64,000 bases of DNA. Source: SXRF01 sp039808985 (GTDB taxonomy: Bacteria; Pseudomonadota; Alphaproteobacteria; Rickettsiales; SXRF01). The position numbers were made by a program, and so were the translations under genes. The stretch's first letter is position 1. Each line of letters begins with the position of its first letter. The notes below the pieces were generated by a model that was not told where the DNA came from, did not search any database, and saw only the letters and a list, made by a program, of their open reading frames with translations. Below are positions 1 to 8,065 of this stretch, piece after piece. The stretch is from NCBI GenBank assembly GCA_039808985.1, contig JBDHUC010000008.1, forward strand, positions 1 through 64,000, given 5' to 3'.

Positions 1-100
1 GCCCATTATAAAAAGCCTGAAATTCTCCTTTGCAGTTTTTAAATAAAACCATTACATATAGTCATTTCAAATAATAATTGGATAGTGACAGGTTTAGCAT

Positions 101-1210
101 ATGAAAATTGCTGTGCTTCGTGAACAGGCAGAAGGTGAAAAACGGGTTGCGGCAACGCCCGATTCGGTAAAAAAATACATAGCGCTTGACGCTGCCTTAA
201 GCATACAAAGCAATTCCGGCTCCGGAATATCTTTAACCGATGCCGATTATACTGCAGCCGGAGCAGAAATATCCGATGGCTTCAGCGATGCCGATATAGT
301 TTTATGCGTGCGCGCCCCCAGCCCTAAAATAATTTCCGGCATAAAACCTGGCGCGATACTTGTTGGCATGCTTGATCCCTATAGTGGACGCGATGCCCTG
401 GAATTATATAACCAGCAGAAAATCTCAGCTTTTTCGCTGGAACTTTTACCCCGTATTTCCCGCGCCCAATCAATGGATGTACTTTCATCGCAAAGCAATC
501 TGGCTGGCTACCGCGCTGTGATAGATGCCGTTGCAACACTGGGCAAGGCAGTCCCCATGATGATGACTGCGGCAGGAACAGTGGCCCCGGCCAAGGTGCT
601 GGTTCTGGGGGCCGGTGTTGCCGGTCTTCAGGCAATAGCAACGGCCAAGCGCCTGGGTGCTGTGGTTTCGGCCTTTGACGTGCGCCCGGTTGCCAAGGAA
701 CAGGTTGAAAGTTTAGGCGCAAAATTTATTGAGGTGGCAGCGCAGGAATCCGCCGAAACCAGCGGCGGCTACGCCAGGGAAATGAGCGAAGATTACAAGC
801 GCAAACAAAGCGAGCTTATAGCCGAAACCATAGTTAAGCAGGATATAGTAATTTCCACGGCGCTGATCCCTGGGCGCCCTGCCCCGGTCCTTATCACTCC
901 GGAAATGGTTGCCAGAATGAAACATGGCTCAGTCATAGTTGATCTGGCGGCAGCAAGCGGCGGCAACTGCCCGCTTACGGAGATGGACAAAACTGTTATC
1001 AAAAACGGCGTTATGCTTATCGGCTACAGCAACATGCCTTCACGCGTTGCAATAGATGCCAGCCAGCTCTATGCGCGCAATATTTATAATTTTGTTTCGA
1101 CTTTGCTTATGGAAAAAAACACACTGAATGTAAAATGGGATGACGAGCTTGTTAAAGGTACCCTTCTTACCCATGAAGGCGCAACAGTGAACCCTGTATT
1201 TACAAAATAG
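101..1210 (+). CDS. pntAA: NAD(P) transhydrogenase subunit alpha, part 1 (NAD-binding domain I)
   Basis: This 369-residue protein matches the soluble NAD(H)-binding domain I of the proton-translocating transhydrogenase, which passes hydride from NADH to NADP+ using the proton gradient. The N-terminus (KIAVLREQAEGEKRVAATP) is typical of the alanine dehydrogenase/PntA fold, and a Rossmann glycine motif GAGVAG lies at residues 170-175. The length fits the stand-alone PntAA form found in alphaproteobacteria, where the alpha subunit is split in two. The membrane part, pntAB, follows after 9 bases, so the two are surely co-transcribed. pntB is not found downstream. Family assignment is firm. Confidence 0.95.
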   Translation: MKIAVLREQAEGEKRVAATPDSVKKYIALDAALSIQSNSGSGISLTDADYTAAGAEISDGFSDADIVLCVRAPSPKIISGIKPGAILVGMLDPYSGRDALELYNQQKISAFSLELLPRISRAQSMDVLSSQSNLAGYRAVIDAVATLGKAVPMMMTAAGTVAPAKVLVLGAGVAGLQAIATAKRLGAVVSAFDVRPVAKEQVESLGAKFIEVAAQESAETSGGYAREMSEDYKRKQSELIAETIVKQDIVISTALIPGRPAPVLITPEMVARMKHGSVIVDLAAASGGNCPLTEMDKTVIKNGVMLIGYSNMPSRVAIDASQLYARNIYNFVSTLLMEKNTLNVKWDDELVKGTLLTHEGATVNPVFTK

Positions 1211-1219
1211 CGAGGATAT

Positions 1220-1636
1220 ATGTTTGATAGTGAAATGGTAAACCAGAAGGCCCAGAACCTGGCGCAACAGGCAGCAGAACTTGCCGAAGATATAAATGCG
1301 CTCAACCTTAAGCTTCAGCATCAGGACAGTATTGACCCTTTCATTTTCGGCCTTACCGTTTTTGTGCTTGCATGTTTTGTTGGGTATTATGTTGTATGGA
1401 AAGTTACTCCGGCGCTGCATACTCCGCTTATGGCTGTTACCAATGCGATTTCCGGGATCATAATAGTTGGCGCCATTATAGCGCTTGGCCCTGAAGGTTA
1501 TGGATTTTCACATCTTGCGGGATTCATCGCGGTTGTGATTGCATCGGTTAATATTTTCGGTGGATTTGTCGTAACCCAGCGCATGCTTGCAATGTTCCAG
1601 AAAAAACAGGTTCCCGCGCAAGATAAAAAGGCGTAG
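1220..1636 (+). CDS. pntAB: NAD(P) transhydrogenase subunit alpha, part 2 (membrane)
   Basis: A 138-residue membrane protein directly after pntAA. A polar, helical N-terminal segment (residues 1-40) precedes three hydrophobic segments at about 44-66, 71-92 and 96-118. This matches PntAB, the short membrane-domain subunit that pairs with PntB to form the proton channel. The C-terminus is basic and cytosolic in character (FQKKQVPAQDKKA). Normally pntB follows in the same operon. Here the next gene is on the opposite strand, so pntB must lie elsewhere or upstream of the window. Confidence 0.92.
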   Translation: MFDSEMVNQKAQNLAQQAAELAEDINALNLKLQHQDSIDPFIFGLTVFVLACFVGYYVVWKVTPALHTPLMAVTNAISGIIIVGAIIALGPEGYGFSHLAGFIAVVIASVNIFGGFVVTQRMLAMFQKKQVPAQDKKA

Positions 1637-1643
1637 GCAAGGC

Positions 1644-1661
1644 TAGAGCGTTTTCGCTTTA
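1644..1661 (+). terminator. weak hairpin after pntAB
   Basis: TAGAGCG and CGCTTTA pair around a TTTT loop (seven pairs including one G-U) just after the pntAB stop, between convergent genes. There is no clear U-run after it, so termination is only a possibility. Confidence 0.3.
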
Positions 1662-1670
1662 ATTATGCCA

Positions 1671-2183
1671 TTATTCCATTATCTCATCCGGGTAAACGCC
1701 CCAGATAACGGCTTTTTCAATCCATCCTTTGCGCCCACTTACCTGTATGCGGCACCATTGCTTATTACATTCAACCAGCCGCGCAACAACGGATGGCTCG
1801 ACTTTTAGCAGCGGCTTTGCATCTTTTTCATGGTCGATGCGCACTATCCTTGCTGTTTTTCCCTTGATGATTATATTGCGCTTGCCTGCCAGCATGGTTT
1901 TATGAACCCAGCCGGTTGTTCCTTCAACATCTCGGATCTTGCGCCACATATCAAATTCTTCAATAACTTCAACCGGCATTTCTGCACGCCTGTACACCCA
2001 GGATATAGGATAACGCGTTCCGGGGCCGGTGCGTACATTCACCTCATCAGATTTAAGGGAAACAAAGCGGGGAACCGGCAAACCACTATTGCTGACCCCA
2101 GCCGCATATAACCGCATGGGAAATAATGATAAAATGCTGATAATCGCAAAAATTATGGGTTTAGTGCTCATAAAAACTGTCAT
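1671..2183 (-). CDS. secreted/periplasmic SH3-domain protein
   Basis: A 170-residue protein with an N-terminal signal-like hydrophobic stretch (IIFAIISILSLFPMRLYA). Two bacterial SH3-type modules follow. The first is marked by DEVNVRTGPGTRYPISWVY at about residues 45-65 and a following GWV. The second has LLKVEPSVVARLVEC and RKGWIEKAVIWGVYPDEI. Proteins with paired SH3 modules like this are common in alphaproteobacteria and are thought to bind cell-wall or envelope ligands; the substrate is unknown. The ATG at 2183 is in frame with a second ATG at 2171, and neither has a clear ribosome-binding site. It is convergent with pntAB. Confidence 0.75.
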   Translation of the reverse strand: MTVFMSTKPIIFAIISILSLFPMRLYAAGVSNSGLPVPRFVSLKSDEVNVRTGPGTRYPISWVYRRAEMPVEVIEEFDMWRKIRDVEGTTGWVHKTMLAGKRNIIIKGKTARIVRIDHEKDAKPLLKVEPSVVARLVECNKQWCRIQVSGRKGWIEKAVIWGVYPDEIME

Positions 2184-2318
2184 ATCAATATCACACTTTT
2201 TTGAAAAGATGGTAGTTTATTGTAGTTTAATTAATAACTATTTGCGCTTTTTTAACTTTCGTGATACAGGCGAAGATTGTCACTATAACAATTATTTTGC
2301 AAAATAAGGGAATAAAAT

Positions 2319-4034
2319 ATGCATAAACCTGACAGATTTACACGTAATACACTTTTGCTGGCGTTGTCTACATCCGCCCTGGTTATGCTCCCTGTAGCTG
2401 CTAATGCAGTTGTGGTTTCAGTTCCAAATACCGCACGCCCTGAAAACGTACAGCGCCAATTGCAATATGAAGACAAGCGCCCTGACGTAAGCGGCGCGCC
2501 AATTATTTCAGTCCAGGATCAAAATGGCAAAGAAATAAAAGGCAATGTTACTTTTACCCTTAAATCAGTCCAGTTTGACGGCGGAAAAGAGCTGAATGTA
2601 AGTGAACTGGGCCAGTTCTACCAGGGCAAGATCGGTAAAAGCATCACCCTTGGCGAACTTAACCAGGTGGCTTCTAACATAACCACCTATTACCGTAACA
2701 AAGGCTTCATCCTGACCCGCGCAGTGGTGCCGCCACAGCGTATCAATAGCGGCGCTGTTAAAATTCGCATAATAGAAGGCTATGTGAGCGATGTGCAGCT
2801 AAAAGGCGATGTAGGCAGCGCAAACAGCGTGCTTTACAAATATGCAGAAAAAATCAAGCAGTCAAAGCCGCTTAACGCAGAAGCCCTTGAGCGTTACCTG
2901 CTTCTAATGGAAGATCTCCCAGGGGTGCAGGCGCGTGCGGTTCTACAGCCATCCCCAAATACACCTGGCGCATCGCAGATTGTAGTTAATATCACCCGCA
3001 GGACGCTTGAAGGCAGCACCGTTCAGGTAAATAACCGGGGCACACGCTTTATGGGCCCAGTGCAGGGAACCGCTATTCTTGCAGGCAACAACCTGATGAA
3101 TATGGATGAACAGACCTCTATCCGTGGCATAAACTCTATTTTCTACCCTGACGAGCTTAAATATATTGGCGCGCGCCATGAAATGCAGCTTGGCAGCGAG
3201 GGAACCAAGCTGGTTCTTGATGGTAATTTCGTTGCAACCAAGCCGGGATATACTCTTGAGCCATTTGACGTTCGCGGTGAAAACTATACTGTAGACGCCC
3301 AGCTTGTGCACCCTGTCCTGCGCAGCCGCCAGAGCAACTGGTTTGTAAATACTGATTTCTCAGTGCAGCGCGCAAGCCTGAGCGCCCTGGATTCCAACCT
3401 GTATCTCGACAACCTCCGCGTCTGGACGGTCGGCAGCTCTTATGATTTTATTGACTCCACAACGGCAGTTAACCGCATTGAGGGCGCTGTGTCCAAGGGA
3501 TTTGACTGGGATGCAGGCAATGATGGCCTGGCCCACTCACGCGCCAACGGCAAGCAGAGCTTCTGGAAAGCTACTGCCAACGCTACCCGCATCCAGCCTA
3601 TTTATGGAAAATGGTCGGCACAGCTTGCGGTTGACGGTCAATATTCCAATAACCCGCTTTTTGCCGCCGCTGAGTATACCCTTGGCGGACAACAGTTCCT
3701 TACCGCTTTCGACCCTGCTGAAGTAAGCGGTGATTCGGGTGTTGCTGGCCGCATGGAGCTGCAATATAACGGAACTTCCGACATCAAATACTTCCCATCT
3801 TACCAGCCTTACGTATTCTATGATTTGGGCAGGGTATGGAACCAGGACGTAATAGGTGCATCAGAGCGTAAAACTGCCTCCCTCTCCTCAACTGGCGCGG
3901 GTATGCGTTTTAACGTAGCTGATTCAGTAACTGGCAGCGGAGAAGTTGCCTTCCCTATCAACCATAAAGTGGCAACCGCCGGACAGGACGGGGACTCATT
4001 AAGGATTTTCTTAAATTTACAATATAGGTATTAA
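2319..4034 (+). CDS. two-partner secretion outer-membrane transporter (TpsB; FhaC/ShlB-like)
   Basis: A 571-residue Omp85-superfamily transporter. A signal peptide of about 30 residues ends at VAANA. A POTRA_2-like domain follows at about residues 75-155 (ending RIIEGYV), then a second POTRA-like segment and a 16-strand-type beta-barrel ending in an aromatic residue (LNLQYRY). It should thread the exoprotein encoded just downstream through the outer membrane. The L6-loop motif, usually VRGY/F or GRGY before DPSE-SGD, reads LTAF at residues 461-464 in the context LGGQQF-LTAF-DPAEVSGDSG, so the usual Arg is missing. The start is supported by AAGGG eight bases upstream. Confidence 0.9.
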   Translation: MHKPDRFTRNTLLLALSTSALVMLPVAANAVVVSVPNTARPENVQRQLQYEDKRPDVSGAPIISVQDQNGKEIKGNVTFTLKSVQFDGGKELNVSELGQFYQGKIGKSITLGELNQVASNITTYYRNKGFILTRAVVPPQRINSGAVKIRIIEGYVSDVQLKGDVGSANSVLYKYAEKIKQSKPLNAEALERYLLLMEDLPGVQARAVLQPSPNTPGASQIVVNITRRTLEGSTVQVNNRGTRFMGPVQGTAILAGNNLMNMDEQTSIRGINSIFYPDELKYIGARHEMQLGSEGTKLVLDGNFVATKPGYTLEPFDVRGENYTVDAQLVHPVLRSRQSNWFVNTDFSVQRASLSALDSNLYLDNLRVWTVGSSYDFIDSTTAVNRIEGAVSKGFDWDAGNDGLAHSRANGKQSFWKATANATRIQPIYGKWSAQLAVDGQYSNNPLFAAAEYTLGGQQFLTAFDPAEVSGDSGVAGRMELQYNGTSDIKYFPSYQPYVFYDLGRVWNQDVIGASERKTASLSSTGAGMRFNVADSVTGSGEVAFPINHKVATAGQDGDSLRIFLNLQYRY

Positions 4035-4051
4035 TTTTTGCGAAAAGCCCC

Positions 4052-4072
4052 AGTTTTGCTGTGGCAAAAACT
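4052..4072 (+). terminator. hairpin after the TpsB gene
   Basis: AGTTTTGC pairs with GCAAAAACT (one unpaired A) around a short loop, 17 bases after the TpsB stop. There is no long U-run. It may partly separate the transporter from the exoprotein gene, which has its own candidate promoter. Confidence 0.3.
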
Positions 4073-4122
4073 AACGATTGTTTAATAAAATTAGTTAATT
4101 GTTACTTTTTTGTTAATAACTC

Positions 4123-4151
4123 TTGACCAAGCAGACGTTTTTCTGTAAAAC
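4123..4151 (+). promoter_or_regulatory. candidate sigma-70 promoter of the TPS exoprotein
   Basis: TTGACC, 17 bases, TAAAAC, placed about 70 bases before the exoprotein ATG in a 188-base gap. The spacing is ideal and both hexamers are near consensus. Predicted by eye only. Confidence 0.45.
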
Positions 4152-4222
4152 CAGGAGCTAAAGCAAACAAAAGTTTGGATTTTGTTCATATTTTATAAAT
4201 AAGTTAAAAAAAGGTTAAGATT

Positions 4223-7200
4223 ATGCGTCACTCATCTACGGAAAATGCTCAGAGCTTACTGCCTACCCCTACCAAGAGGCACGCTAATCTCTCCCTCCTT
4301 TTATCAGCCTCGGCTGCCTTCGTTCTTGTTTCGGCAAGCAACGCAAGCGCTAATCCTACTGGCGGCACCGTTGTTTCCGGCAGCGCCACTATAAACAGCC
4401 CAAGCGCAAACAAGCTGGTTGTGAACCAAGCGTCTGACAAGGCAATTATAAACTGGAACAATTTTGACATTGGCACAAATGAATGGACCCAATTCGTACA
4501 GCCTGGCAGCAATTCTGTTGCCCTCAACCGCGTAACAGATGGCAACCCAACCGAAATACTTGGTAAACTCTCTGCCAATGGCAAGCTGATGGTAGTTAAC
4601 CCTAATGGCGTGTTCTTTGGCGCTAATTCAACCGTTGACGCAGCAGGCCTTATAGCCAGCACTGCTGACATTAAGAATGAAGATTTCCTGGCCGGTAAAA
4701 ATAATTTTTCGATAGCTGGTAAAGCAGACGCCAGCATAATTAACAAAGGCAATATCACTGCTGCTGATGGTGGCCTTGTAGCGCTTGTTGCTCCAAACGT
4801 ACGCAATGACGGCATAATCCAGGCCAACCTTGGCACCGTAGCCCTTGCCAGCGCGCAGACCGCAAGCATTGATATGTATGGCGACAACCTCTACAGCTTT
4901 GCCCTTGACAAGGAAACCACCGCTGCCGCAACCGGCGCGAAAGCTGCTGTTGAAAATAACGGTATAATTTCAGTAGGCGGCGGCAAAGTGCTGCTTACAG
5001 CTAAAGTTGCTAAAGGCGTAGTTGACAACGTAATCAACAATACCGGCATCATCGAAGCGAATTCTGCCCACATGGAAGGCGGCACAGTTGTGCTTGATGG
5101 TGGTGAAGGCAATGTAAACCTCTCCGGCAAGATTGATGCAAGCGGCAAAACCGGCGGCAGCGTGACAGTAACCGGCGGCAATATACAGCTTGCAAATGCT
5201 GATGTTAATGCCAGCGGAACAAATGGTGGCGGGTCAGTTAAAATTGGCGGCGACTATCAGGGCAAAGGCTCTTTGAAGCATGCTAAAACTGTAAGCGTTG
5301 ACTCAGCTTCTAAAATCGACGTAAGCGCAACCGATAAAGGCAATGGCGGAACAGCAGTTGTATGGTCGGATGAGGTTACCGATTTCAACGGTTCAATCAA
5401 AGGAACCGGCGGTGTAAATGGCGGCAATGGCGGACTTGCTGAAGTTTCCTCGAAAGGTGAACTGGGCTATAATGGCGCAGCGGACCTGCATGCTTATAAT
5501 GGCGATGCTGGCACCTTGCTCCTGGATCCTAACAGCCTTTTTATCGGTACATGGGGCGACCATTTTATCGGCACCGACCATTTCGTAAATTATGCACCGA
5601 TTGTATCGTCACTTAATGGCGGAACCAATGTAATATCAACTGCGACAAACAATGTAACAGTACTTGCTGACCTTATCTGGTCAGGTTCAGGCTCTTACAC
5701 AATAGATGCGGGTCATGATGTACATATCGAATCTGACATCAAGTCATCTTTTGGCGGAACAAACACTCAGGGCGCAATAACTGTTAATGCAGGCAATGGC
5801 ATATATTTGGGTAATGCCGATGTCGCAACTAATAAGGGTGATATAAATACGAACAGTGTTATTATGTCCATGAGTGGCAGCACCCTTAAAAGCAATGCAA
5901 ATGTAAACATCAATAACAGCGGCAAGTTCTCAAGCAGCCTGGCTAATGTTATCGAAGGTAAATCAGTAACCCTGCACCAGAGCCAGAACGGAAGCATACA
6001 GAATGCTATAAACGCTGTTGGCCCAACCGGATCTGGCGGCGCATTGCTGCAGCTTGGGGATGGAACATGGGTTGAAAATGTGAACATTAACCAGGGGAAT
6101 TTCACCCTTAAAGGTAACGGTTCTGGCAGCAGCTTTATCCAGGCAACCGGCCCAGCCGCACATGTGGTTAAAGTAGGCGCAGGGATTAACAATGTTACTG
6201 TTTCCGACCTGGCTGTTTCTGGCGGTGATGTTGGAATAGATGTATCGAACAACTCTAAATTTAAACTACAAAATGCAGATGTCTCCGGTTCAACTATCGG
6301 ATTACTCCTTGATTCCACTGTAAAATCTTCAGTTTCAGGAAGCGTTTTCCATAATAGCTTTGCAGGGATTAGTGGTTCAGGCACCGATTTTGCGAATATC
6401 AACAATAATTCATTTTATGATAATCTTTTAGGGATGAGTTTTGATGGTGATACCAACCTTACTATCAAAAACAATCATTTCGACAGCAATTTCACAGGAA
6501 TTTATCTCAATAATGTAATTGGCTCTCCAATAACCGGCAACGAAATGTATTATACTCAATACGGTATTTACGCTAACGGTGGCCGGTCAATTGTGATTAA
6601 CGATAACAATATGTATTACGTTAATTACGGTATCACAGGCGTTGATTCAATTGGCATCTCAATTAACCGCAACTATCTCTATGGCGGCTTTGGCAGCTAT
6701 GAGTGTGACTGCGAATTAACATTTGCAAAATATGATGATGGCGAAGGTGAAGGCTATGGCATTGGCTCGTACGGCATACATGTAACCGGTGGCCTTAACA
6801 GCGCTATAACCCGTAACACTGTTGATAATTTCTATACTGGAATTGGCGTTGAAAACAGCAGCAGCAGCACTGTTTCCCGTAATACTGTACAAAATATTAT
6901 TGATGACGCTATTTACGTAAATGGCAGCAGCAATAACTTTGTTTACGGCAACACGGTAACTAATGCTACTAACGGCATACATGCTGTTAACAATAACAAT
7001 ACCGATATTGAAGCAAATGATGTAAGTGATACAGATACTGGTGTTCTGGTAGAAAATAATGGCAAAACCTATATCATAGCCAATAAGCTTCATGATAACG
7101 ATGACGGCTTAAAAGTTTTCAGCACCGATAATATATTGCACACCAACAATATATACACTGATAACGGTACAGGCGCTTCGTTCTTCGATAGCAATAATGC

Positions 7201-8062
7201 GATACTGACTGGCGATATATTCACCGGAAATAATCTTGGCATCAACCTTGATAACAGCCAGAACACCAAGATCCATGAAGCTACCATAACCTCATCCGCT
7301 GGCGATAATGGCATATTTATTGTAAACGGCTCCGGTGGCACACTGGTTCGTGGCTTAAAAATCACCGGCGGCGATGTTGGCATTACCTTAGACGGCGCAG
7401 GCAGCTCTATGCAGTTTGAAAGTGACACCAGCGTATTTACCGGTCAGGGCAAATATTTCGTGCTCAAGAACAACGCAATGTTTGCAAGTGGCTCTACCGC
7501 ACAGGCTGATTCACTTGATGCAAGCCAGCAGACTTTTGATGGAACCCGCGCAAGCGATTTCACCGAATCGCAGCTTGCTGATGCGGAATTCATAACCACT
7601 GACGTTGAAGACGGTATCCCAACCATAGGTAACGTATTCTACAAAGTGTTCCCAATCATAGCGTTTGCTGGCACTGATAGCCTGCTACAGTTCCAGGAAT
7701 TCCCTTTCACCCCTGGCCTGTTCTCTTACGCTGGCCGCACAATAACCAATGACCCAAGCGTAACCTCGCCTACGTTTGATATTCCAAGCCTTAACCTGAG
7801 CTTGCTGAGCCAGGGAGCTCCTGGAACTACCACCAACTTCAACCCTGGCCAGCTTGGAAACCTGGCTCCGGCAGCAGGTGGCAACCCGCAGAATCTTGGC
7901 TCGCTTGAACCATCTGCCGGTGGCAATAATGCAAACGGACAGGCGCTGGCTTCCCTTGAACCATCTGCCGGTGGAAACCAGCAGAATTGCGGAAACAACT
8001 TCCTTGGTTCAGGATTCAGCAATAAGTTTGACAATGCTAGCTGCTCTATTCAACAGCAGTAA
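4223..8062 (+). CDS. two-partner secretion exoprotein with haemagglutinin secretion domain and pectate-lyase-like beta-helix (TpsA)
   Basis: A 1279-residue predicted surface protein. Residues 1-43 form an extended signal peptide ending ASNASA. Residues 44-230 are the filamentous-haemagglutinin-type TPS secretion domain, with the hallmark NPNGVFFG at 126-133. Residues 230-430 are Gly/Asn-rich beta-helix repeats. Residues 590-1090 resemble a NosD/pectate-lyase right-handed helix (AINAVGP, LGDGTWVENV, then many N-x-G-I type coils). An acidic insertion with Cys828-x-Cys830 interrupts the helix. The C-terminus carries three L-x-P-x-AGGN repeats (1214-1252) and a Cys1256/Cys1274 pair. Secretion is expected through the TpsB upstream; adhesion or surface-layer function is inference. 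No catalytic motif was recognised. Confidence 0.9.
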   Translation: MRHSSTENAQSLLPTPTKRHANLSLLLSASAAFVLVSASNASANPTGGTVVSGSATINSPSANKLVVNQASDKAIINWNNFDIGTNEWTQFVQPGSNSVALNRVTDGNPTEILGKLSANGKLMVVNPNGVFFGANSTVDAAGLIASTADIKNEDFLAGKNNFSIAGKADASIINKGNITAADGGLVALVAPNVRNDGIIQANLGTVALASAQTASIDMYGDNLYSFALDKETTAAATGAKAAVENNGIISVGGGKVLLTAKVAKGVVDNVINNTGIIEANSAHMEGGTVVLDGGEGNVNLSGKIDASGKTGGSVTVTGGNIQLANADVNASGTNGGGSVKIGGDYQGKGSLKHAKTVSVDSASKIDVSATDKGNGGTAVVWSDEVTDFNGSIKGTGGVNGGNGGLAEVSSKGELGYNGAADLHAYNGDAGTLLLDPNSLFIGTWGDHFIGTDHFVNYAPIVSSLNGGTNVISTATNNVTVLADLIWSGSGSYTIDAGHDVHIESDIKSSFGGTNTQGAITVNAGNGIYLGNADVATNKGDINTNSVIMSMSGSTLKSNANVNINNSGKFSSSLANVIEGKSVTLHQSQNGSIQNAINAVGPTGSGGALLQLGDGTWVENVNINQGNFTLKGNGSGSSFIQATGPAAHVVKVGAGINNVTVSDLAVSGGDVGIDVSNNSKFKLQNADVSGSTIGLLLDSTVKSSVSGSVFHNSFAGISGSGTDFANINNNSFYDNLLGMSFDGDTNLTIKNNHFDSNFTGIYLNNVIGSPITGNEMYYTQYGIYANGGRSIVINDNNMYYVNYGITGVDSIGISINRNYLYGGFGSYECDCELTFAKYDDGEGEGYGIGSYGIHVTGGLNSAITRNTVDNFYTGIGVENSSSSTVSRNTVQNIIDDAIYVNGSSNNFVYGNTVTNATNGIHAVNNNNTDIEANDVSDTDTGVLVENNGKTYIIANKLHDNDDGLKVFSTDNILHTNNIYTDNGTGASFFDSNNAILTGDIFTGNNLGINLDNSQNTKIHEATITSSAGDNGIFIVNGSGGTLVRGLKITGGDVGITLDGAGSSMQFESDTSVFTGQGKYFVLKNNAMFASGSTAQADSLDASQQTFDGTRASDFTESQLADAEFITTDVEDGIPTIGNVFYKVFPIIAFAGTDSLLQFQEFPFTPGLFSYAGRTITNDPSVTSPTFDIPSLNLSLLSQGAPGTTTNFNPGQLGNLAPAAGGNPQNLGSLEPSAGGNNANGQALASLEPSAGGNQQNCGNNFLGSGFSNKFDNASCSIQQQ
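7862..7978 (+). repeat. short tandem coding repeats at the TpsA C-terminus
   Basis: Three copies of L(A/E)P(A/S)AGGN are encoded at residues 1214-1221, 1228-1235 and 1245-1252. The last two share an exact 20-base DNA repeat starting at 7904 and 7955, which points to recent duplication. They lie just before the C-terminal Cys pair. Confidence 0.8.
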
Positions 8063-8065
8063 ATA

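Noticed and set aside
5767..6405. A 212-codon antisense ORF within the exoprotein
   Set aside because: It is a shadow of the Asn/Ser/Gly repeat region. No motif and no ribosome-binding site.
7862..7978. Repeat array considered as CRISPR
   Set aside because: The repeats are short, in frame and coding (LxPxAGGN), without constant spacers.
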